Shown here: positions 1 through 7,719 of the stretch, piece by piece
Position numbering within the stretch: position 1 is the first letter of the stretch
How the letters are laid out: every line of letters starts with the position of its first letter
Assembly: GCF_036577625.1 (NCBI RefSeq)
Contig: NZ_JARBDC010000034.1
Coordinates: 60,257 to 124,256, forward strand
DNA from: Paenibacillus_AB sp036577625
GTDB lineage: Bacteria; Bacillota; Bacilli; Paenibacillales; NBRC-103111
DNA: 64,000 bases
Direction: 5' to 3'
Translations under genes and position numbers: made by a program
Notes under the pieces: generated by a model
What the model saw: the letters and a program-made list of their open reading frames with translations, nothing else
Database searches by the model: none
Told to the model about the DNA's origin: nothing

Positions 1-536
1 CCCAACTTTATAAAAAAAATCAATCGCTCGGCGGGATAAAGGGCGGAGCCGCTTGGGTTGACGGTTGCGGGGTTGGGGATCGCTCGCTGCTTAAGACAAG
101 CTGGCGATGTCATCGCGGCTTCGTCGACAGTGTCGGCAAAAAGTCGGCATCTAACGTTCCAACTGCGTCGTCAGCAGAGATTAGCCGGAATTCCTCCCTC
201 TAAGTTGGAGCAAAGGACTCGAGATTGACGATTTTACTGGAAAACCTACAGCTAACTTCGGGACAGTTGGACAAACGCACAGTTTCGCCGAAATTAACTG
301 TAGGTTTTCCCGTTCTGCAACGCAAAGCGAGGCGATCGCAGCAAATAGCAGGACGTTTTCCCGTTCTTCTGCGACTGCCCCAAATCGAACGGAGCGGCGA
401 ACCCATCCGGTACGGCAACGCCTCTCGCCGCCCCTCTTAATCGAGTTTTTCTCGTACAGCTCAGCCTCAAGTCCGCCCGATCGTTCCGAAGCCAGTTCAC
501 CGTCCAAAATCGCGGCTCATTCCGCCGCCAAGACTC
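1..536. other. Intergenic region at left edge
   Basis: No convincing gene is seen here. Short open frames exist on both strands, but they cross a large inverted repeat at 239-310 and lack good ribosome binding sites. The direct repeat TTTTCCCGTTCT occurs near 305-316 and again near 356-367. The stretch resembles dispersed non-coding repeat material between genes. Confidence 0.5.
239..310. repeat. Long imperfect inverted repeat, 23-bp arms
   Basis: The arm at 239-261 (beginning GGAAAACCTACAG) and the arm at 288-310 (ending CTGTAGGTTTTCC) are reverse complements with two mismatches in 23 positions. They are separated by a 26-nt loop. No T-run follows either arm, so this is not a standard terminator. 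It may be a palindromic intergenic repeat of the kind scattered in Paenibacillus-like genomes; that assignment is inference. Confidence 0.7.
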
Positions 537-2036
537 TTACCGCTTGAGCGGCGTATAAAAGTTTTGCGTATAATACACGCGCATCGAGCCGCCGAAGTAG
601 ACGCCTACGCCGAGCCGCGTCGTCTCCCCGAGCAAGCTTTCGCGGTGTCCGCTGTACGAATTGAGCCATCCCGAATGGGCGACGATCGCGTTCGGCTGAC
701 CGGCCGCGATGTTTTCCGCGCCGATCTCGTAATCGACGCCGGCCCGTTCGAACCGCTCCCGGATCGTATCGCCTTGCGGGCTCTTATGGTCGAAATAGCC
801 GTTGTCCGCCATATCCTTGCTGTGCCCGTAGGCGATCGCCGCCATCGTATCGTCCCACTGGAACGGCTTCAGTCCCCGTTTCGCCCGCGCGGCGTTGGCC
901 AGATCGAACACTTCCTTCTCGAAGGCGGTCCGCAGCGCGTCGCTCGGCGTGCCGTAATAGTCGGTCTTCGCTTCCTCCGTCTCCTTCGCGATCAGCTGGA
1001 TCGCTTCCAGGGCGCTGTTTTCGTGCGTATCGTAATAGAACGTCACATAGCTGTCGTCGATTTCGTAGACGCCGTCCTCTTTGCCGGGATTGTTCAGGAT
1101 ATAGCGGGTAAAGGCTTTCGTAATCGATTCGAGCGGCTTGCCGAACGCCTTCGTCACGTCCTGCGCCGTTTTGCCCGGACCGATTTCGGCTTTGGCCGAC
1201 GTCCACGCCGCGGAATTCGTATACAGCCCGACGACGAAGCCGTCCTTGACGCCGATCTGCGCGTATTGCGAATAGTCCTGATTGTAAATATACCATTCGA
1301 ACCCGTATTCGCTCGCGTCTTTGCGGGCCGGCTCGCCGAGCTTCGAGCGGACGGACTGCTCCGAATCGCCGAGCGATACGCCGCGCACCGTAAACGCCCG
1401 GGACGGCGCCGGAAGGCCGGTCAGCGTCAGCTTGCCGTTTATCACATTGCGGATGAGCTGCACCGCTTCGGCGCGGGTGACGGTATCGGACGCACCGAAG
1501 CCTTCCACCGTCGCCGACGTTTTCCCTTGCGCCAGCCCTTTGTCCAGCAAGTAGCGGATCGAGCCGGCCGTATCCAGATCCTGTCCGACCGATGCGGCGA
1601 TGAGGCGCGCCACCTGGCCGCGCGCGTACGGATCGCCCGCGCGTCCCGCGTCGACAGGCAGCCTCAGCTGCTTCGCATACGCGTAGTAGCCCGCGTACCA
1701 CGGATCGTTCGGGCCGGACGCCGCCATCGTCTTGCCGGTGAAAGCGCGGAGCAGCATCGCGACGAATTGCGCTTCGCTGACCGTCTGATCCGGCTTGAAC
1801 GTGCCGTCCGGAAAGCCGTCGACGATGCGCTGCGACACGGCCCAGTCGATCGCCGCTTTCCCCCAATGGCCGGCCGTGTCGGTAAAACCGGCCGACGCCG
1901 CCAAGGCCGCAACCGGAGCGGCCGCATCGCCTCCCGGCTCCGCCGAGGCCAGCGCCGACGAAAGCAGCAGGGCGGGCGCGAGCAGCGCCGATAAGGTCCA
2001 TTTGCCGATATGTGCATAGCGATAGTCGGTTTTCAT
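537..2036 (-). CDS. SLH-domain CAP (SCP-like) extracellular protein
   Basis: A 499-residue exported protein. Residues 1-32 form a signal peptide ending near ALASA. Three S-layer homology modules follow at about 51-100, 105-150 and 160-205; the first has FTDTAGHWG. A CAP-associated domain sits at about 220-350 and a CAP domain at about 375-497, with the typical blocks HSKDMADNGYFDHKSPQG and GAENIAAGQ. SLH modules bind wall polysaccharide, so the protein is probably cell-surface anchored; the activity of bacterial CAP domains is mostly unknown. The ATG at 2036 is chosen because GGGAGGGG lies just upstream and the signal peptide begins there; an in-frame extension upstream has no support. It is a single gene, separated by 168 bp from its upstream neighbour. 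Confidence 0.9.
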   Translation of the reverse strand: MKTDYRYAHIGKWTLSALLAPALLLSSALASAEPGGDAAAPVAALAASAGFTDTAGHWGKAAIDWAVSQRIVDGFPDGTFKPDQTVSEAQFVAMLLRAFTGKTMAASGPNDPWYAGYYAYAKQLRLPVDAGRAGDPYARGQVARLIAASVGQDLDTAGSIRYLLDKGLAQGKTSATVEGFGASDTVTRAEAVQLIRNVINGKLTLTGLPAPSRAFTVRGVSLGDSEQSVRSKLGEPARKDASEYGFEWYIYNQDYSQYAQIGVKDGFVVGLYTNSAAWTSAKAEIGPGKTAQDVTKAFGKPLESITKAFTRYILNNPGKEDGVYEIDDSYVTFYYDTHENSALEAIQLIAKETEEAKTDYYGTPSDALRTAFEKEVFDLANAARAKRGLKPFQWDDTMAAIAYGHSKDMADNGYFDHKSPQGDTIRERFERAGVDYEIGAENIAAGQPNAIVAHSGWLNSYSGHRESLLGETTRLGVGVYFGGSMRVYYTQNFYTPLKR

Positions 2037-2204
2037 TAGGCTCCCCTCCCATCCCGATACGTTCGACGCCGGCGCCGGATTTTCCTGTTTCCGGACGAAA
2101 ATGGGTACAACGGGCCGGACGGTCCGCCATAAAACAAACATACCGGCCGGAGCCCGTTTCCGGGCACCGTTCCGGCATGTTTGTTTTCGCTATGCGCTAT
2201 GCGG

Positions 2205-3512
2205 CTACTTGTTTTTGTCCGCCTCGATCGCCTTCTTGACCGCTTCCTCGGCATCCCGCAGCGCCGTATTGACGTCCTTGCCCTCGTACAAAATGCCGCG
2301 CAAGGCGTTCGTTCCGAGCTGCGTCGTCGCGGCCGAGTAATATTTGCTCTGGGGCGACGGCTTCGCCATATTTTTCAGCGGGATCGCGGCGATATTGCGC
2401 CCTTTGTACAGCGGAGCGTCCTGGCCGAACACTTTCGGAATGTTCGGGCTGCTCAGCGCCGGGATGAACGTCGCCGCCTTCGCCTTCTCCGTCAGAAACG
2501 CCTCGGTGGACAAAAAGTCCATCACCTGGTACGCGTCGTCCTTGTATTTGCTGCCGACGTTCAGAAACATGAAGGTCGGATACGGCTGCGGGCCGAAGCC
2601 GTTCAACGTCGGGTACGAGACGATATCCCAGTTGAGCGGGGCCAAATCTTTCTCGACGTGCAGGCCGCTGACCGGCGTCCACATCGCCGACACTTGGTCC
2701 TGGAAAAACATTTTGACCAAGCTGTTCATCTTCGTCTGATCCGGATTGAAGCCGGGGATTTGGTAAAAGCGGGCGATGTTGTTCATGAGGCTCTTGACGT
2801 CGTCGTTCGTCAGCGACACCTGCAGCGTCTGCGGATCGACGAAGTTGAGCGACATTTGGTTGCGCAAAAAGTAATGGTTCGGCGAAATCGTGAAGCCGTA
2901 ATATTGGACGCCGCCTTCGTTGCGCGTCAGCTTGACCGACAAATTGTACAGCTCGTCCCAGGTGATGCCGTCCTTCGGGTAGGCGACGCCGAACTTGTCG
3001 AACAAGGTTTTGTTGTAGTAAATGACGGCCGCCTGATTGTCGAACGGCAGCGCGTACAGCTTGCCGCCGCTCATTTGCCGGATCATCTCGAGCGTCTGCG
3101 GCTCGAAGCGGCTTAAATCGGTCTTGTATTTTTTGACGAGCGGTTCGATGTCGTACTGCGTGTTGTTCAGGAAGACGCTGTTGTAGGCGAGGCCGACCGA
3201 GCCGAAAATGACGTCGATCGGCTGGTTCGACGCGATCAGCTTGTCGAGCGCCCCGCTCGTGGTAGGGATGAGAACCGGAGTAATGTGCGGGAATTTTTCC
3301 TTGATCGCTTTGCCGAACTTTTCTTCGAAGTAGCCTTCGGCGTTGAAGTTGGAGCCGACGTTGTAAAAATATAGCGTGATCGGCTCTTTTTTCTCGGGCT
3401 GGGCCGGAGCCTCCCCCGCCCCTTTGCCGGCATCCGGCGCGCCCGCCCCGGAACAGGCGGCGAGTACGAGCAGCAGTCCCGCCGCTCCGATCGCAATCGA
3501 TGGCTTCAGCAT
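2205..3512 (-). CDS. ABC transporter carbohydrate-binding lipoprotein
   Basis: A 435-residue family-1 solute-binding protein for a CUT1-type sugar importer. The lipoprotein signal (MLKPSIAIGAAGLLLVLAAC) has its lipobox cysteine at about residue 20, so the mature protein is tethered outside the membrane. The region YYNKTLFDKFGVAYPKDGIT followed by WDELYNL is the conserved block of this family. The ATG at 3512 has GAGGG upstream. No permease or ATPase is adjacent. The protein is clearly paralogous to the binding protein at 6299-7570, as seen from matching blocks around the KDG-WDE motif. A cre-like box at 3540-3553 lies just upstream, which suggests catabolite repression. The substrate cannot be read from the sequence. 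Confidence 0.9.
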   Translation of the reverse strand: MLKPSIAIGAAGLLLVLAACSGAGAPDAGKGAGEAPAQPEKKEPITLYFYNVGSNFNAEGYFEEKFGKAIKEKFPHITPVLIPTTSGALDKLIASNQPIDVIFGSVGLAYNSVFLNNTQYDIEPLVKKYKTDLSRFEPQTLEMIRQMSGGKLYALPFDNQAAVIYYNKTLFDKFGVAYPKDGITWDELYNLSVKLTRNEGGVQYYGFTISPNHYFLRNQMSLNFVDPQTLQVSLTNDDVKSLMNNIARFYQIPGFNPDQTKMNSLVKMFFQDQVSAMWTPVSGLHVEKDLAPLNWDIVSYPTLNGFGPQPYPTFMFLNVGSKYKDDAYQVMDFLSTEAFLTEKAKAATFIPALSSPNIPKVFGQDAPLYKGRNIAAIPLKNMAKPSPQSKYYSAATTQLGTNALRGILYEGKDVNTALRDAEEAVKKAIEADKNK

Positions 3513-3539
3513 GAACGACACCCTCTTCTTTTTTTGGTT

Positions 3540-3553
3540 TATAAGCGCTTTCA
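3540..3553 (-). promoter_or_regulatory. cre-like catabolite repression site
   Basis: On the minus strand this reads TGAAAGCGCTTATA, which matches 13 of 14 positions of the Bacillus CcpA consensus TGWAANCGNTNWCA. It lies 27 bp upstream of the start of the binding-protein gene. The core AAGCGCTT is shared with the sites at 4667 and 15386. Confidence 0.55.
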
Positions 3554-3570
3554 ACATCGATAATCGCTTC

Positions 3571-3610
3571 CATACCGGTATGAAAGATGTATGCTGTAAT
3601 GCGATTACAG
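3571..3610. promoter_or_regulatory. Two dyads in the SBP/AraC gap, candidate operators
   Basis: A perfect 12-bp palindrome CATACCGGTATG is at 3571-3582. A second dyad, CTGTAAT-GCG-ATTACAG, is at 3594-3610. Both lie between the binding-protein gene (start 3512) and the stop of the araC-type gene (3689). Their position upstream of the binding-protein gene makes them candidate regulator sites; which protein binds is unknown. Confidence 0.4.
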
Positions 3611-3688
3611 CCATTATAGACGGTTTTTTCCGAAAATACGTGCCAAAATCGATCGTTTCATGAGACAAAACATGTATGTTCGCCGCCG

Positions 3689-4501
3689 CTAAATGGGCAT
3701 CGCATGCAGCTTGCGGAATTTCGAGGGATTCATCCGCGCATATTTCGTAAACATGCGGCTGAAATAGTAGCCGTTGTCGTAGCCGCATTGGCGGGCGATG
3801 TCGTCGAGGGTGCAGTCGGTCTGGACGAGCAGCCATTTCGCCCGCTCCATCCGGATCGAGAACAAATAGCGGGACGGAAGCAGCCCGAATATGCTTTGGA
3901 ACCTGCGGGTGAATTGGACGGGATGCATGTCGAACAGCTTGGCGACGTCGCGCATTTGAATGTCGGTAAAGGCGTGGCGGTCGATCCAGTCTTTCGCCTC
4001 CCGCATGAGCGGATCCTTCGACGCGCCGTCGTACCTCGTCAGCGATTCGACTTCGGCGCCGAACAGCATCCAGACGTCGTTGACGTAGTGGACGACTCCC
4101 CGGTTCGTATGCATGTCCCCGATCATGAAATGGCCGAGCAAATGCCGGAAATTGTTGAACAGCCGGTCCTGCTCGGGTGTCGTGAATTTGTAGCCGAACC
4201 AGTCGCGCAGCAGCCGTTCGATCCGCTCCTCCTCGTCGGCCGCGCAGTCCGATAGGACGAACTTGATATAGAAAAAGGATAGCGGAGTCAGCATTTCGCG
4301 GCGAAAGTCGAGCGCCGGCGGACAAAGCACGATGTCTCCGGCCGAAGCTTCGCCGGGCACGTCGCCGATCCGGTACCGGAAGCGGCCTTCCTCGACCGCC
4401 ATCATCGTCCATACGGCGGCGCGTTCGTTCTGGAGCAAAAATTTCGGCTTTTTCCTCCAGTAATTCGCGTTCAAGAGAGAAATCGGATAAGCCAACGGCA
4501 T
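3689..4501 (-). CDS. AraC family transcriptional regulator
   Basis: A 270-residue cytoplasmic regulator. The N-terminal half is a cupin-like sensor domain (RYRIGDVPGEASAGDIVLCP). The C-terminal 100 residues are a two-helix-turn-helix AraC domain, with CTLDDIARQCGYDNGYYFSR followed by MFTKYARMNPSKFR. The ATG at 4501 has GGGGGA nine bases upstream; an in-frame TTG at 4510 would abut that site and is rejected. The gene lies between two related binding-protein genes and is divergent from the FAD oxidoreductase gene. It most likely controls this sugar island in response to a bound carbohydrate (inference from position). Confidence 0.9.
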   Translation of the reverse strand: MPLAYPISLLNANYWRKKPKFLLQNERAAVWTMMAVEEGRFRYRIGDVPGEASAGDIVLCPPALDFRREMLTPLSFFYIKFVLSDCAADEEERIERLLRDWFGYKFTTPEQDRLFNNFRHLLGHFMIGDMHTNRGVVHYVNDVWMLFGAEVESLTRYDGASKDPLMREAKDWIDRHAFTDIQMRDVAKLFDMHPVQFTRRFQSIFGLLPSRYLFSIRMERAKWLLVQTDCTLDDIARQCGYDNGYYFSRMFTKYARMNPSKFRKLHAMPI

Positions 4502-4631
4502 GATCGCCAATCCCCCAATACCCGTTTATGGATTCCGCCGTTTCCGGCGTATCCTATTTCGCGCCGTTAACGCCGATCGGGAGCGTCCGGCCCGGTCGGA
4601 AATTAAGTATAAATTTTTCTAATTATATGCA

Positions 4632-4680
4632 TTTCGGCAAGCGGACGATGTCACTATACTTGTGTATGAAAGCGCTTAAT
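4632..4680 (+). promoter_or_regulatory. Promoter region with cre-like box, FAD oxidoreductase
   Basis: The -10 candidate TATACT is at 4655-4660. The -35 (TTTCGG, 4632-4637, 17-bp spacer) is poor, consistent with an activated promoter. A cre-like TGAAAGCGCTTAAT is at 4667-4680 and matches 12 of 14 consensus positions. It sits just after the predicted start of transcription, where CcpA would block elongation. Confidence 0.4.
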
Positions 4681-4720
4681 CTCATCGGCATGAAACGAAT
4701 ACGGACAGGGGGACGACGGT

Positions 4721-6271
4721 ATGGCTGACTTCAGTCGGCTGACGTACTACGAGCCGAAACCGGCGAGCGACAAGCCGCTGCGCATCGAAGCCGACCTTTG
4801 CGTCTACGGCGGCACCGCCGCCGGAATCGCCGCGGCGGTGCAGGCCAGCCGAATGGGGCTGCGCGCCGTGATCGCCGAATTCGGCCGCCATGCGGGCGGC
4901 ATCGCCGCAAGCGGGCTCGGCAGCACCGATCACGGCAACAAGGCGGCGATCGGGGGAATCGCCAAACAATTTTTCCGCGATCTGGGGACGTATTACGGCA
5001 CCTCGGCGGAGGACGGTCTCGTCTGGTATTTCGAGCCGCACGCCGCCCGGCGCATATTCCGGGAATGGCTGGAGCGGGCCGAGGTTCCGATTTATTACGA
5101 GCAGCATTTGGCCGGCGTCGAAATGCGGTCGGGCAAAATCGCGTCGATTTCGATGGAGAACGGGAATACGTTTTCCGCCGCGATGTTCATCGACGCAACG
5201 TACGAAGGCGACTTGATGGCCCGCGCCGGCGTCTCGTACCACGTCGGCAGGGAGTCGAACGCCGTCTACCGGGAAACGCGCAACGGCATCCAGTTCGGCT
5301 CGCATCACCACATGTTCAACGCCGCCGTCGACCCGTACCGGATCGAAGGGAAGCCGGACAGCGGCCTTTTGCCCGGCATCATGGATGTCGAGCCGGGTAC
5401 GCAGGGGCAGGCCGACCGATCTATTCAAGCGTACAACTTCCGCATTTGTTTGACAAACGTACCCGGCAACCGGGCACCCATCCCGCAGCCTCCCGGCTAC
5501 GATCCCGACAGGTTCGCCCTGCTGGCCCGCTACATCCGGGCGGGCGTATGGGACTACCGCTACAAACCGCCTCAGCTGCCGAACGGCAAAACCGACACGA
5601 ACAATTTCGGCGCCGTCAGCACCGACCATATCGGAGCGAACCACGAATGGCCGGAAGCCGACTACGCGACGCGGGAGCGACTGTTTCAAAGCCATGTCGC
5701 GTACAATATGGGCCTGCTTTATTTTTTGGCGAACGACGAAAGCATCCCGCTCGAGCTCCGGCAGCAGCGAAGCCAGTGGGGACTGGCCGCGGACGAATTC
5801 GTCGATACGGCGAACTGGCCGCATCAGCTGTACGTGCGGGAAGGCAGGCGGATGGTTTCGGACGTCGTCATGACCGAACGGCACTGCCGCCATTTGCAGG
5901 TCGAGGGCGATTCGGTCGGGATGGCCTCCTATACGATGGATTCCCACAACTGCAGACGTCTCGTGCTCGAAGGGCTGGCCGTCAACGAAGGCAATGTGGA
6001 AATCGCCGTGCCCGGGCCGTACCCGATTTCGTACCGGTCGATCGTCCCGAAGGGCGACGAATGCGTCAACCTGCTCGTTCCGGTCTGTTTGTCCGCCTCG
6101 CATATCGCGTACGGCTCGATCCGCATGGAGCCGGTGTTCATGATTTTGGGCCAGTCGGCGGCCACGGCGGCCGCGATCGCGATCGCGGACGGAACGGCCG
6201 TTCAAGACGTCCCGTACGGCAAGCTGAGGGAACGGCTGCTGCGGGACGGCCAAGTGCTGGAGCTGCGGTAA
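4721..6271 (+). CDS. FAD-dependent oxidoreductase (FAD_oxidored family)
   Basis: A 516-residue cytoplasmic flavoprotein. The N-terminal dinucleotide-binding fold is visible at residues 25-60 as LCVYGGTAAGIAAAVQASRM, followed by the family's conserved GGIAASGLGSTDHGN. No signal peptide is present. The ATG at 4721 follows AGGGGGAC. Family members are common in the sugar-utilisation clusters of Paenibacillus, Bacteroidetes and Planctomycetes, but their substrates are mostly unknown. The gene is followed 27 bp later by a sugar-binding lipoprotein gene on the same strand and is divergent from an AraC regulator. Together these suggest oxidation of a sugar or sugar acid captured by the neighbouring binding proteins (inference). 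Confidence 0.85.
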   Translation: MADFSRLTYYEPKPASDKPLRIEADLCVYGGTAAGIAAAVQASRMGLRAVIAEFGRHAGGIAASGLGSTDHGNKAAIGGIAKQFFRDLGTYYGTSAEDGLVWYFEPHAARRIFREWLERAEVPIYYEQHLAGVEMRSGKIASISMENGNTFSAAMFIDATYEGDLMARAGVSYHVGRESNAVYRETRNGIQFGSHHHMFNAAVDPYRIEGKPDSGLLPGIMDVEPGTQGQADRSIQAYNFRICLTNVPGNRAPIPQPPGYDPDRFALLARYIRAGVWDYRYKPPQLPNGKTDTNNFGAVSTDHIGANHEWPEADYATRERLFQSHVAYNMGLLYFLANDESIPLELRQQRSQWGLAADEFVDTANWPHQLYVREGRRMVSDVVMTERHCRHLQVEGDSVGMASYTMDSHNCRRLVLEGLAVNEGNVEIAVPGPYPISYRSIVPKGDECVNLLVPVCLSASHIAYGSIRMEPVFMILGQSAATAAAIAIADGTAVQDVPYGKLRERLLRDGQVLELR

Positions 6272-6298
6272 AACGTCATTTTCGAAAGGGTGTTGCGC

Positions 6299-7570
6299 TT
6301 GAAACAATGGGGGATTCTTGCTTTGGCATCCGCCGTTCTGCTCGTTTCGGCTTGCGGAAAAAGCGGCGGAGACGCTTCGCCGGGAACCGCGCCCGATTCG
6401 GCGAAGGAGCCGCCGAAGCCGTTTACGCTGAACTATTACACCAACTTGAATCCGCAGACGATGGAGCTGGAGAAAGCGATCATCCAGGCGAAATTTCCGC
6501 ATATTACGGTCAATCCGACGTTTTACAGCGCCCAGATGAAGCCCGAGCATTTGGCGCCCGCCGGGAACATCCCGGATTTGATCTCGTTTACGATCGGATC
6601 GCTGTGGGATTTCCGGGACGCGAACCTGCTGTCGGACTTGACGCCGTTTATTAAAAAGACCGGGTTCGACATGAACCGGTTTTTGCCGAACGTGCTGGAA
6701 TCGGTCCAGTCTTACTCCGACAGCGGCGAAATTTTGTTTATCCCGTATACGCTCAGCAGCAACGTGCTCTACTACAACAAAAACATTTTCAACAAATTCG
6801 GGGTGCCGTACCCGAAAGACGGAATGACGTGGGACGAAGTGAGCGAGCTGGCCAAAAAGCTGACCCGCCAGGACGGCGCCGTGAAATATAAAGGCTTTCA
6901 ATTCCAGCTGCAAAATTTGACGTGGAAAAATCAGCTCATGCTGCCGCTCGTCGATGCGGGAACGTACAAAACGCTCGTGAACGGCCCCGGCTGGAAGCGG
7001 TGGCTGGAGACGATGGGCGGCTTCTTCTCCATTCCGGGCAACGAGGTCGGCGGCTCGTTCGACAAAGCGCAGGACGTGGCGATGTACTCCGGCCCGAACA
7101 TGCTCAGCACGCTGCCGGAGGCGGCGAAAAACGGCCTCGACTGGGACGTCGTATCGCTGCCCGTCTTCCCCGGCAACCAGGCGGGAGGCACGCAGCTTAT
7201 ATCCCCGTTCTACGCGATGCCGCCCAAAGGCAAATATATGGACGACGTGTTCCAGGTGATCGGCTACATGCTTTCCGAGGAGGTGCAGACGATCAAGTCG
7301 CGGAAAGGGCTCGTGCCGATCATCAACAGCGACTCCGCCGCCGCGCAATACGGCAAAGATCTGGAGGGCGTCGAAGGGAAAAATTTGGCCGCCTTCTTCA
7401 AGGATAAAGTCGGCAAGCCGTTCAAAACGACCAAATTCGACGACATCGCCAAGACGGTCATCTATACGGAAATGCTGCCGGCCTATTCCAAAGGCGGCAA
7501 AGACATCAATACGGTCATGCGCGAGGCGGAGGAGAGCATCAACAAAAAAATCGAGGAAAAACGCAAGTAA
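6299..7570 (+). CDS. ABC transporter carbohydrate-binding lipoprotein
   Basis: A 423-residue family-1 solute-binding protein with lipoprotein signal MKQWGILALASAVLLVSAC. The TTG at 6299 is chosen because GAAAGGGTG lies about six bases upstream and the signal peptide begins there; an upstream GTG at 6290 abuts the ribosome binding site. Conserved blocks such as YYNKNIFNKFGVPYPKDGMT and WDEVSELAKKL closely match the protein encoded at 2205-3512, so the two are paralogues. It is probably cotranscribed with the FAD oxidoreductase. There is no permease in the cluster, so it must use one encoded elsewhere. The ligand is unknown. Confidence 0.9.
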   Translation: MKQWGILALASAVLLVSACGKSGGDASPGTAPDSAKEPPKPFTLNYYTNLNPQTMELEKAIIQAKFPHITVNPTFYSAQMKPEHLAPAGNIPDLISFTIGSLWDFRDANLLSDLTPFIKKTGFDMNRFLPNVLESVQSYSDSGEILFIPYTLSSNVLYYNKNIFNKFGVPYPKDGMTWDEVSELAKKLTRQDGAVKYKGFQFQLQNLTWKNQLMLPLVDAGTYKTLVNGPGWKRWLETMGGFFSIPGNEVGGSFDKAQDVAMYSGPNMLSTLPEAAKNGLDWDVVSLPVFPGNQAGGTQLISPFYAMPPKGKYMDDVFQVIGYMLSEEVQTIKSRKGLVPIINSDSAAAQYGKDLEGVEGKNLAAFFKDKVGKPFKTTKFDDIAKTVIYTEMLPAYSKGGKDINTVMREAEESINKKIEEKRK

Positions 7571-7719
7571 TCCGCCGTTTCGCACCAAAAAGGAAAAGGA
7601 ACTGCCGCCGTTCGCCGACCTCCCGATCCATACGCCTTGACAAGGCCGGGGCGCGGCCGGTCGGGTAACGAAGCGCAGCTCCTTTTCGTTCGTGCGGCCG
7701 TACGGGGCTTGCTGCCGTC

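Noticed and set aside
225..440. Short plus-strand gene at the left edge
   Set aside because: It crosses the inverted repeat at 239-310 and has no ribosome binding site; frames on the other strand are equally open.
564..1994. Long plus-strand frame opposite the SLH/CAP gene
   Set aside because: Arg-rich antisense shadow without domain; the minus strand encodes clear SLH and CAP domains.
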